A DNA stretch of 64,000 bases from Ursus arctos. Lineage: Eukaryota; Chordata; Mammalia; Carnivora; Ursidae. Made by a program: the position numbers and the translations under genes. Below, in pieces: positions 54,700-64,000 of the stretch. Positions within the stretch are counted from its first letter, which is position 1. The number at the start of each line of letters is the position of its first letter. Below the pieces are notes generated by a model that did not search any database, was not told where the DNA came from, and saw only the letters and a program-made list of their open reading frames with translations. The DNA is taken from NCBI RefSeq assembly GCF_023065955.2, contig NW_026622874.1:12258001-12322000 (forward strand), in the 5' to 3' direction.

Positions 54700-56820
54700 T
54701 GTTTAGTTGTATTTCTTATTCAAATATACGAGACGCTCAGTCATGTTTCGATCTAAAAACTCCGGCCATTTATCTCCAAGAAAGTATCTTGCATTATTGA
54801 TTAAACAATATTCTTTCTTATGTTTTCTGCATTCTTTCTCTCTGGGACTTCTATTAGTGAGATACTGGATTGTAACCTTTTAAGACATCCCAAGATTTCA
54901 TGGCTTTAAATTTATGGACTCCCCATTATCTGTTACACATGAAAACATACTGAAGAATCAACTCAGGACAGAACAAAGTGTTTCTCCATATGAAAGGATT
55001 GAGGTGTGTGTGTTAGTGAATTGGCTCATCAAAATGTGAACTGACAAGACAATTTCAATAATGCTCTAGGACTGTTTGAGAAGAGATTAATGCCTTGGGT
55101 ATTCATGTAATTAAAATATAGTTCTGTGCTTTATTCCAACTGTTATTTTTAAATGGCTATCCCTAGTAACAGTAAAAAGAAATCTGGAAGTTTAAAAAGT
55201 GTTAATATTATTTAATGTGACTATTAATATAATCATTGAACTAACACACACTCACCTTTTCAGGAGCCACTAGGCAATTTGTTGGAATTTTTTTGGCTCT
55301 CCATGGGTTAGGTTTGCTAAGTCAGTATTACCACTTCCAACTTGGCCAGATAATGTTGACTGATGGAGGACAATAACACTTTTTCTGGCCATTGAAGATT
55401 TATTAGTTTAAAGAGGAAACTTTCCGTACTGAATACAGAAGCAGTTTGGTAATATGATCGACCTAGAAGTACTAGTGTTCACAGGCACCATTAGTATAAT
55501 CAAAGTAGATAATAAAAGGCATAAGAGAAGGCAAATTAAAGTCATTGATGGACTGGGGAAAGCTGACTTGAAATTGTTCCAAAATAAGTGCAGTTCCATA
55601 GCCCTTTCTAAAATGTGGACATAAAGAAAGTACCTGCAATCACCAGCTGGCTAAATTTTATCCATTTTTTGGAGTTAAAATTTTCTGCATCAATGAATAT
55701 CACAGGAAACTTGTGGATAATATTTATATTATTATGATAATTCTTAACGACCCAACCCAGGTATAAACTAACCCAGGTATAAACTAGGAATGTGTTACAG
55801 AAAGGAATCATAAGGGGCCTTCAAAAATGAGAATAACTAGAGATCCTCATCTTCTTGAACTGTTGGAGGTGATGTGAACATGATGGTTTTCATCATCTGT
55901 TTTATTCCATTTCTTTTTTATATTACATACTAAGAACACTATCTATTACAAGTTCTGAGGTTTTAAAAGATTATATTGAAGAGATGAGAAGGAAAGCAGT
56001 AAATTTTATCAGCAGAATTCTATCAGCGATTGAGATAGATACGTGTGAACAGAGGGTTTCACAACAGGCTGTGCCCAGCAGGTTTTGGAATGCGTGAATG
56101 AAACCACATTGAGACTTGGACCTGAAACAACACTTTGACTAACCAGTACCAAGTAGATACTGCTAAGCATTGATAATGGACACACTTACTGGTTATGAGA
56201 TCCGTGCATACTTGAGCTTAAAAAGTTCTTTTTGCTGGCTCCAGTCAAAGAAAGTGGAAATCCTCCCCATTTTGGAAGTCATGGAAATTGGGGTCCCTGT
56301 GTCTGTAGAGGTCCTCTGCTTTCATAGTCATGCTGTAATTTTGAGTTACCTCAGGAGAGTATATACTCCAGTGGCCATCAACAAGCAAATTCGCCAAAAA
56401 TGCTCACTGCTCTGTTTGGGGTAGAGGAAAGCACAGGAGGCAGAAGTCCACCTGAGAAAAACGATAAAGAGAAAGGTATGAGGTCTCTAGGCATACAACG
56501 TCAAGGTCTCTTCAATGAGTTTTAATATTTTATACCAGAATCAGTCAAAAGGCAGGTACTGTACCAAGTACACATGGTTCTGAATGGAAATTAAGTGGTT
56601 TTGCCACAATAATACAATCTTGCTTTTATGAGAGTCTCATGTGTTGACTTGAGTCTTAGAGAAAGGAAAAGTCATCTTTGGCTGGTAGCGCCTTTTTCTT
56701 TGTTCATTCGTGTATGGATCCATTTGCGTCTGAAAATCACTGAGGACCCCGATCCAAATGTGAGACCTGAACTGCATGTATCAGCATAGTGAACCCACCA
56801 ATCTGGGGATCTGCTTCAAC
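54700..56820. other. unassigned DNA with a 16-bp tandem duplication
   Basis: About 2.1 kb with no recognised repeat family. An exact 16-bp duplication, AACCCAGGTATAAACT, occurs back to back at 55754-55769 and 55770-55785. ORFs of 63-84 codons lack motifs. Confidence 0.45.
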
Positions 56821-56829
56821 CCTGTCCTG

Positions 56830-57700
56830 AACTCTTCCCACCCAAGTCTCCAGTAGCTTTCATGCTCCAAATCTAAAAGATATTTTTCTGTCTTTTTCTT
56901 GTATGACCTTCAAGCAGCATTTGACACTGTTACCAGTTACTAAGTATCTCTTAAATCTCTCCTATTTCCACTGCCAAACCCTAACTAACCCTATTCTGTT
57001 ACAATCTCTCTCCTGCCTGGTAACATTAGCCTTAATTTTTCTAGTGCAACCACTTCACCTTGTTCAATGAAGTCTACAAAACAGTGCTGTGATCTTGTGC
57101 CTCTTTTGATTAAATGATGCCCCATTGTTCGTAAAACTTTAGCGTTCACAAAAGGACTTGTCCTGATTTGGCCTCTCTGGCCCCATGACTTACTTCTCTC
57201 TCTACTCTCTTTGCTCTGGCCACATGGCCTTCTTACATGTCCTCTAATGCAGTGGTTCTCAATTCTGGCTTCATATTAGAATTACGTATGGAGCTTTAAA
57301 AAAAAAAAAATACTATTGCTCCAGAGATTTTGATTCACTGGTGTGAGATGAGTTCTAGGCATCTGGATTTTCTTAGCCAGGGTTGAGAACCACTTCTCTA
57401 AAACATCAAACCCTTTCTTAACTCAAGTCCTTAGCAGATACTGTTTCTCTGTTCAAAAAACTCTTCTCCACTCCCTCCACCCCCATAATCTCTAGGTTGA
57501 AATTAAAACTTCTTTTAAAGGTGAAATTCCTGGATATCCTTTACTAGGTAGCTTCCTTTAATAATCCTTATAATTCCTCTTTAAGACAACACGATTTGTT
57601 ATTTGTTTCAAGTTTGCTTTCCCATAAGATTAAAGCCAAAAACTATATATTTGCTCCTGCTCTAGCCCCACTGCCTAGCATGTAATAAATATTTTTAAAA
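56830..57700 (+). mobile_element. old L2 fragment interrupted by MER5
   Basis: Left part: CTTGTCCTGATTTGGCCTCT, ACTCTCTTTGCTCTGGCCAC, ATGGCCTTCTTACATGTCC. Right part: TTAGCAGATACTGTTTCTCT, ACTAGGTAGCTTCCTTTAAT and CACTGCCTAGCATGTAATAA, ATATTTTT at the end. The layout is L2-like (CTGGCC ... CTCTGCTCTGGCCACACTGG ... CCTGGCACATAGTAAATAAA), diverged. Confidence 0.5.
57250..57395. mobile_element. MER5-type hAT MITE
   Basis: CAGTGGTTCTCAATTCTGGC at the left, ATTAGAATTACGTATGGAGC, CCAGAGATTTTGATTCACTG, and GCCAGGGTTGAGAACCACTT at the right. The ends are inverted repeats (AGTGGTTCTCAA). Flanks CTCTAATG (57242-57249) and CTCTAAAA (57396-57403) agree at six of eight bases, as expected for an 8-bp hAT duplication. 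Confidence 0.9.
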
Positions 57701-59465
57701 AAAATCTGATGGTTAATTGAAAATGTCTGTGTCCTGGGGATTCAGCTTTGGACAGATATTAAAGAACTATTTAGCCCCCCATCTTCCTATAACAAAATTC
57801 TTGGCTGGGAAGGAAGAGTTATAAGGATGGCAAAGACTTTTTGATGAGGGAAGTGTGTATTTGGGGTCCCATGTTGAGCCTAGATCATGTTTATCATAAG
57901 ATCCTAAAATGTCTGGAGAATTGGTGTTGTAGGCCCCACATCTTCCTGGAAGAAAGCTTTCTAAGGAAAGACAGCTGAGGCACAAAACTAGTTTAAAGAG
58001 AATGATCCATATAGAAAGATCGGGGCAATTCTATATAGAGCCCAGTAAACTCTCTTTCAAGGATTTCTCTCACCAATCTTCCTAGGAGTGTAAGTCATAA
58101 GTAAAAACTCAATGAACCACAATGCTGAGAGTGCACAGTGTGGTTACACTGGTTCTGGTGGCTTCTGCAGCAGTGGGAAATAATTTAACCGGCTTTGGGA
58201 ATCAGGGATGAACTAATTCTGGGTGTAGCCTTCAGCTCTCTCAGTATCTGGCCTTGCCACGGTTGGAAGGATGTGAGAACATCAGCAAACACATCGCTAC
58301 CTTTGATAAGACACCAACACAGACAGGAAGGTGAAGAGGTAAAGGCACTGGATATTCATACCCTCAATTCATATTCTTCTTCGCTCTGCATTTTGGTACT
58401 TTGCTATTGTCAAAGAAAAGGAGATTCTAGTGAGCTAGAGATGAAGGAAAAGGTGCCAACTCACATAATATTCAAGAGGACCATGTCCATGTTTCCCTTT
58501 GAGCATTCCCAGGATTGTTTGGGAATTACTAGAGGGGAGCTCGAATTCCCCCAGAACTATGATTATTATCGTAATACCATTTCCCCCCAGGCTAAGGTGG
58601 CATCAGAAACACATAATGTATGTGATTTGAAACATCTGAGGCTTAAGTAACTAGTCAAATTGGCATGACTCCAATTTCTCTGGCCAAGAATGACAACAGA
58701 TATTGAACAAAAATGTCAATGATATAAGATATATATAAAAAGCAGATGGTCAGCTTAAAGAAGTCAAAATAATAAATATGGAAGCTTAAGGTTCACCAGG
58801 CTGCTCCTAGAACCTCGTATTATGAAAAATATTTCAAAGTACAGATTTCCAGGATTGTGACCATTTCATCATTTACTGTGGGTTTCCAATGAAGAGCCAT
58901 AGTGATTAAGGAGTAACTGAAAATGAGATAAAGGAGAATTTATCCATATAATGGAAGTTAAAGCCAGAGTGATAATCATAATTCCCCAGAGAGGCACTGA
59001 AAAATTTCTGGGAACACTGGTGAACATGTGATAGAGTCTGAAGAATAACAAAAAAACCTAATTGGGGAAAGCAGGTGAAGTTCCTGGCCAATTCCTTTAA
59101 CTTCCTGGATTGACATCACTACAGAACCAGTTTATAGACATTAGACAATCCTTATCACTTGCCGATGTGTGCGCTGGCTTCTGGCATTACATTAACATTA
59201 GCGGTCCCTAGAGTGCCGGCAAAAGCACGCCCACGACAAGGAGGGGACATGCTGTAAGTCAGTTATTCAACAAAAAAAATGGGGTACCAAAGTAATACAG
59301 GCAGAGCAATAACCTGGTGATGGAGTTGTAGTAACAAATGTGGCTCCATGAGAAAAAGAGAAGCGAGCTAATAGATAGGAAGCCGAGGTCCGTGTTATTA
59401 TAGATCAACTAATTGGCCATTTATTACTGTGAAGCAAGCTCCAAGATTGGGAAGAAATAGTCCAC
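57700..59465. other. unassigned DNA
   Basis: About 1.8 kb without a repeat family I can name. The 151-codon plus ORF at 58195-58650 has no known motif, no repeats and no signal peptide; it may be a very old degraded retroelement or chance. Confidence 0.4.
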
Positions 59466-59470
59466 TTAAA

Positions 59471-59640
59471 AAGTGCTTCTCAATCCTAGCTGTACGTCAC
59501 AATCGTGGGAGCCTCGGTTTTGTTTTGTTTTTCATGTCTGGTCTTGAATACAGACCTATGAATTCTCTGGAGGTGTGACTGAGGAATCAAAATCAATATT
59601 TTTCAGCCACTCAATGTACAGCCAGTTTTGAGAACCAGTG
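59471..59640. mobile_element. MER5-type hAT MITE
   Basis: AGTGCTTCTCAATCCTAGCT, GTACGTCACAATCGTGGGAG at the left and ATGTACAGCCAGTTTTGAGA, ACCAGTG at the right give the MER5 inverted terminal structure. The inside is diverged (TTTTGTTTTGTTTTTCATG). Confidence 0.75.
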
Positions 59641-59644
59641 ATTT

Positions 59645-60055
59645 AGATTCGAAGTGTTACAAATTGATTTCCAAGGACTAAAGCCCAGTTAGAACTTTGT
59701 CTGAGGAAAGTTCCCATTGAGGCAATAGTCCCAAAAGATCATTGCTGATATAGAGACAGAATGTTCAGTTAGTTACTGTCCAGAGAAATGGGTACTAGTG
59801 TATTTCTGGCCAAATTGAAAGAAAATGGTGACAAGGACAAAAAGGTCTAACTTCAAACTAGACAAATCACCATTTATAGTTCCATGTCACAGTGAGAGTT
59901 GTCTGCCATATGGAAAGTTTTTATTCTCCAAGTAATGATAACATGCGATGTGGTAATAAGCAACATAGCAAAGAATTATTCTCTTAAGATTGAGTAGGAT
60001 CATGTTTGCTGTTGTTAGGAATCAATGATGGATATGATATAAATATTTTAGAGAA
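59645..60055. other. unassigned DNA
   Basis: Nothing recognised between MER5 and the SINE. Confidence 0.45.
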
Positions 60056-60057
60056 AG

Positions 60058-60265
60058 GGGCACCTGGGTGGCTTAGTCAGTTGAGTGTTCAGCTCAAGTC
60101 ATGATCTTGGGGTCGTGAGATTGAGTCCCATGTGGGGCTCTATGCTCAGTGGGGAGTCTGCTTGAGATTCTCTCTCTCTGCCTTTCTCTCCGCCCTTCCC
60201 CTTGCTCATGCCCTCTCTCTCTCTCTCTCTCTCTCTCAAATAAATAAATAAATAAATCTTAAAAA
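60058..60265 (+). mobile_element. CAN-SINE (older subtype)
   Basis: GGGCACCTGGGTGGCTTAGT head, CAAGTCATGATCTTGGGGTC, AGTGGGGAGTCTGCTTGAG, a (CT)n stretch near 60211-60236, then AAATAAATAAATAAATAAAT. A perfect 17-bp target duplication (AAATATTTTAGAGAAAG) lies at 60041-60057 and 60266-60282. Confidence 0.97.
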
Positions 60266-60439
60266 AAATATTTTAGAGAAAGAAGAATAACTCCTGCACC
60301 ACTCAGTCTGAGCCCAGGCCAGAGACTGGGGTGTTAGGAAATGTTCAGTGTGCTCTTACCTGGGAAGGTCATGACAGCATACTTGTGTCTACTGGGGAAA
60401 TGCCAGTTTTTAGTTCACATCCCAAACAGGAAGTTTCTC

Positions 60440-60830
60440 TTACCATCCTAGTTAGTTCAGGCTGGTTTAACAAGATGCTATGGACCAGGTGGCTTAAACG
60501 ACGGAAATTGTGCACAGTTCTAGAAGCTGAGAAGGCCAAGATCAGAGTACGACGGATTCAGTGTCTGGGTGAGGTTGCTCTTCCTGGTTTTCAGATGGCC
60601 ACCTTCTCTTTGCATCCTCATGTGGCAGAAAGAGAGAGAAAGCAAGTTCTCTTGCATCTGTCTTATAAGGGCACAAACCCCATCTTGGTGTTTACCCTCA
60701 TGACCTCATCTAAACCTCATTTTCTCCCAAGGGCCCATCTCCAAATACCATCACATTGGGGATTAGGGTTTCAACATACAGTTTGGGAGGGGACACAAAC
60801 ATGCAGTCCACATATGGACTTAATAGACAG
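60440..60830 (+). mobile_element. common old mammalian repeat, family not assigned
   Basis: CCATCCTAGTTAGTTCAGGC, ACCAGGTGGCTTAAACGACG, GCACAGTTCTAGAAGCTGAG, GGATTCAGTGTCTGGGTGAG, CTCATGACCTCATCTAAACC, AATACCATCACATTGGGGAT and TAGGGTTTCAACATACAGTT match a very common repeat (GGTGGCTTAAACAACAGAAA ... TCACATTGGGGATTAGG ... TTCAACATATGAATT). I know the pattern, not the name. The 210-codon ORF at 60331-60963, the longest in the window, runs through it and is not a gene. Confidence 0.65.
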
Positions 60831-61850
60831 GCATATAGCCCTATCCATTGGAATAGCTCTCGCATACCGCAAAGGCAGGACATGGATCCCACAGGGCATT
60901 CCATGCTGGAGTCAGAGGAGCACTGAACAGACAGTAAAGGGCTTTTGTCAGGGTGACAAATAACCAGTGGTGGGCATTTGCATATGCATTAGAGGGAATA
61001 AATGCCCTTAGAAACAGTATTATTATACAGCAGGACCTAAAAAAGAACTTTGAGTTATTTCAGAAATACAGACTGAGAATTTCAATGAACAGTAGTATTG
61101 GGTCTGATGCAAGAAGGTGACATTGCAACAGAGGCTTGCATAAACAAGACAAGGACGCACACAAGGCAAGAGATGCTTTTCCACTAGGCGTTTTCCAGTT
61201 TCTTCAATAAAGAATTGGAAAGTCTTAATGGAACCTCATTGATTATCATTGATAAGTTTAATAGCTATACACCAACCTGTATGTGGTTCTCATTCTAAGG
61301 CATGAACTGTTCTTCAGTAAGGCTCGACTTCAGTCATCCTGCTGGTATTTTTATCAAGAGACCACACTGAGTAGATTGTACTTACCAGTTACACTGGTGT
61401 GCAGGGGAGCTCCTGGTAACGAACACGGCGAACAAAATTTCTTCTGGAAATGCTAATTATAGAAGCACAGTGGTTGGCTGTACAAGGCCACCATTTAGGC
61501 CAAGAAGCTATCACAGATTTAAATTAGAGTTTGTTCTCAACACGACGAGCTCTTGGATTTATATTCCAGTCCAGTCTCTGGGAAGGAGAAAACTACATGT
61601 GATGCCTCAGAGGACTGCCAACATTGATTCTTTTCTTTTTCCTGATACTTCCAGGAGAATATAGCTACCTGCCTGTGGGATGCATACTCAGGCCTGTTGG
61701 GTGATCAAGCCATGATTCTCGCTATGAACTCCAGGTACAGAAAGCTCTAATGTTCTCCCATTTCACTGACTGAAGATCTTTAAAATGCAATAGAGAAAAA
61801 TCGCAATTGTGGAAAACAGAAAACGGCTCCAAATCCCACCATCTTAACTC
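60830..61850. other. unassigned DNA
   Basis: About 1 kb with no recognised repeat or gene. ORFs are short. Confidence 0.45.
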
Positions 61851-61859
61851 AGCAGCTAC

Positions 61860-63000
61860 TATTTCTTTCTTTCTCGTGTTCTTCCTCAATTCTTAAGTAT
61901 TGTACGGACCAGCAGGTAATCTAATTATTGTAGAATAATAAGATTTGCTGTAATATTTTTCCTTTTGGCCTTATGTCTTAAGTTCTTCTTTTTCTCCATA
62001 CTCATATTTTCATTTTAATGGCAGTGTAAGATTCCCCAATTTGGAAATTTTTTAAATTATATTTTATTTTGCCAATATTATGATAATCATTTTTGTACAT
62101 AAAAGAGCATATCTTCTCGGAAATATTTTTTTGAAACAGCATTCTGAGAGGGACGTTACTGATTTAGAAGATAGGCAACCCCAAAAATGCCCTGCTGCTG
62201 GGAATCCTAACTGGTGGACAGCCCCAGCTTCTGCCTCTGCAGATCCACCAGCATGACCATCCAGGCACCATGGTGGGACAGTCAACTCCAGTGGGTGACT
62301 TTGAATCTAGGAAACCCATCAGCCTGGCTGAAGCCTTCCTGGAAGTTGCTGTTGTCTAAGACCCTTTCTACCCTAACCCTCCTTCCTTCCTTCTCGCCTT
62401 GTCTTAGGAATCTCATGCACCTCTCATCCTGTTTTGGCATCTGCTTCCCATGAACCCCAACTATTACAGAGGGAATGAAAGCTTCTTAGAGCTTTCAATA
62501 GGGAGTCAGTTTGCTGTCCAGAAAAACCTCACTGATAATGTATGTTTCTTCAAAGCCTAGTCACAAGAAGATATAGATACGTACATACATTTTTCCACTT
62601 TAATGATTTAATAGGGTCAAAATTGTACTTCATTAGTGTTTCAATTTGTATTCCTTTCGAAAAAAAAAAAAAGCAAGACCCAGTATTTTCTGTATGTTTA
62701 TATATTGATGAATTTTCTCATGTGGGCATTTTCTCATGGTCTTTGCGGCTTCATGAGGATTTTGGTGGTGGCATAGACTCAGTAAACTTCTCCTGGCATC
62801 TTTATGGTTTTAAAATTTTTATTCTTTTCGATCTTGTCAGAATTGATTTTAGTGTCGTTGCTATACATTTTTTCTTTCACTTTTTTGTATGGCCTCTGGT
62901 ATAAAATTAACTCCACATCACAATTTTACTGTTATGCTCACTTTCTCCTAGTTTTCTGTTGCTTGATTTTTGTTACTCTCTAGACTAGAACAGATATTCT
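61860..63000 (-). mobile_element. antisense old L1 3' region with an unassigned insert
   Basis: 61860-62110 (TTTCATTTTAATGGCAGTGT, AATTATATTTTATTTTGCCA, AATATTATGATAATC) and 62545-63000 (CATTAGTGTTTCAATTTGTA, TTGATGAATTTTCTCATGTG) resemble the complement of an L1 3' region. About 420 bp between them (62120-62540: CCTGCTGCTGGGAATCCTAA, CTGGTGGACAGCCCCAGC, CTCATCCTGTTTTGGCATCT) is GC-richer and not L1. The 120-codon ORF at 62542-62904 translates antisense L1. Confidence 0.45.
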
Positions 63001-63049
63001 TTATGTTATGAACTAATTTAAATCATCTTCACGATTTCATTATACGAAC

Positions 63050-63612
63050 CAGAAGTCAACACACTTGGCCTAGGGGCTAAATCCTACTGTTTTTGCAGCC
63101 TGCTGGTTTTGTACATTCTGAGAGATAAGAATGTTTTCTACTTTTTTTTTTTTTTTTTTTTGAGAGAGAGGTAGTGAGAGTGGAGAGAGTTGGAGCAGAG
63201 AGAGACAGAGAGAGAGAGAATCCTAAGCAGGCACCACACTCAGTACAGAGCTATGTGAGGCTCAATCTCATGACCCTGAGATCATGACCTGAACCGAAAT
63301 CAAGACGGAGCGCCTAAATGACTGAGCCACCCAGGGTCCCCCCTCCTTTTTTTTTTTTACATTTTTGAATGGTTGGGGCAGATTAAAAGAAGAAGGATAT
63401 TTCACGACATGCAAATGCTATATGAAATTCAAATTCCAAGGTTGGTAAACAAAGTTTTGTTGGAACACAGCCACATTTATGTATTTATTCATTCATTGTC
63501 TATGACTGATTTTGCATTAGGATGGCAGACCTGAGCAGACAGAGTCCATTTGGCCAGAAAAGCCTACTATACATGTCATCTGGACGGTCACAGAAAATGT
63601 TTGCTGATCCCA
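63050..63612. mobile_element. hAT-type DNA transposon split by a CAN-SINE
   Basis: Left: CAGAAGTCAACACACTTGGC, CTAGGGGCTAAATCC, GAGAGATAAGAATGTTTTCT. Right: GATATTTCACGACATGCAAA, AACAAAGTTTTGTTGGAACA, CAGCCACATTTATGTATTTA, CATTGTCTATGACTGATTTT, TTTGCTGATCCCA. The ends form a diverged inverted repeat. This is the abundant hAT element with a GGGCCAAATCC left end and AAAGTTTGCCGACCCC-like right end. Confidence 0.75.
63142..63340 (-). mobile_element. CAN-SINE (older subtype), antisense, in hAT element
   Basis: The + strand starts with a T-run, then GAGAGAGAGGTAGTGAGAGT, CAATCTCATGACCCTGAGAT, CATGACCTGAACCGAAATCA and ends CTGAGCCACCCAGGGTCCCC. The host hAT sequence resumes after a second T-run. 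The target duplication is obscured by T-rich sequence. Confidence 0.93.
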
Positions 63613-63785
63613 ATACAGATATCATTTACTTAAAATGCTTCATTTCCAAAAGCTTGTTTAAACTCTGAATGCTTTTTTATATTCATCTGTATAAGGGAAT
63701 AGTTATGTGTTTAAGGGTTCCAAGCTGTTCTTGAGTATCTTGATGGCAGTGGTAGATATAGGAGTGTGATAAAATTGTATAGAAC

Positions 63786-63788
<3 letters not shown>

Positions 63789-63818
<30 letters not shown>
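63789..63818 (+). repeat. (AC)15 microsatellite
   Basis: 30 bp of uninterrupted AC, likely polymorphic. Confidence 0.97.
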
Positions 63819-63820
<2 letters not shown>

Positions 63821-64000
63821 GCACAAATAAAACTGGGGAAATCTAAACAAGACGGTTGGAAGGAGTCAATATCAATATCCTGGTGGTGATATTATATTAC
63901 AGTCTTTGGAGAACGTTACAATTGGGGAAAACCGTGGGAAATATATTAAATGTTTCTCTGTATTATTTCTTACAACAACATGTAAAGCTACAAATATCTC

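Noticed and set aside
60331..60963. 210-codon plus ORF, the longest in the window
   Set aside because: It runs through a common old interspersed repeat (60440-60830) and has no domain. The frame is that of the repeat by chance.
62542..62904. 120-codon hydrophobic ORF
   Set aside because: It translates an antisense L1 tract with T-rich codons, which gives false membrane-like segments.
1..64000. CRISPR array, bacterial operon or phage content
   Set aside because: No regularly spaced repeats with unique spacers, no ribosome-binding sites and no dense coding. Content is mammalian.

Overview
This is AT-rich nuclear DNA from a mammal of the order Carnivora. It is almost entirely intergenic or intronic. 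I find no exon chain, no intact protein-coding gene, no RNA gene and no CpG island. The best organism marker is a set of thirteen tRNA-derived CAN-SINEs, which begin with a form of GGGGCGCCTGGGTGGC and end in a (AAATA)n AAATCTT A-rich tail. The youngest copies carry a TCTATCTCTGTCGAATAAAT tail, which from memory I associate with bears and the giant panda rather than dog or cat. The species call is therefore inference; the carnivore call is firm.

Layout. 0-8 kb: unique DNA with microsatellites and a run of very old L2 and MIR fragments. 8-19.9 kb: mostly unrecognised DNA with a truncated carnivore L1 3' end, a large CT/GA dinucleotide hairpin, an old DNA transposon, several MIR/L2 pieces and two CAN-SINEs. 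19.9-22.7 kb: an old sense L1 fragment broken by four CAN-SINEs. 23-29 kb: a hAT miniature element, a MIR split by a SINE, and other old repeats. 28.9-34 kb: a decayed hAT transposase coding fragment followed by a cluster of LTR remnants; two are solo LTRs with TG...CA ends and 4-bp target duplications. 35-37.2 kb: antisense L1 and a long sense L2. 37.2-40.9 kb: the longest stretch with no recognisable repeat. 41-50.8 kb: L1 territory with sense and antisense pieces and three-level nesting (CAN-SINE inside a Tigger-like MITE inside L1). 51-57.7 kb: SINE, MIR, antisense L1 and L2 pieces. 57.7-64 kb: mainly unrecognised sequence with hAT MITEs, two SINEs, an antisense L1 and a terminal (AC)n repeat.

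No genes act together here. The content is a stratified record of transposition: L2/MIR, then DNA transposons and L1M, then LTRs, then older CAN-SINEs, then young CAN-SINEs. The open reading frames up to 210 codons are chance ORFs or translations of repeats, apart from the hAT transposase relic at about 28.9-29.4 kb. I did not find a new biological system. Repeat family names come from memory of consensus sequences and boundaries of old repeats are approximate. RepeatMasker and a genome alignment would be the deciding checks.
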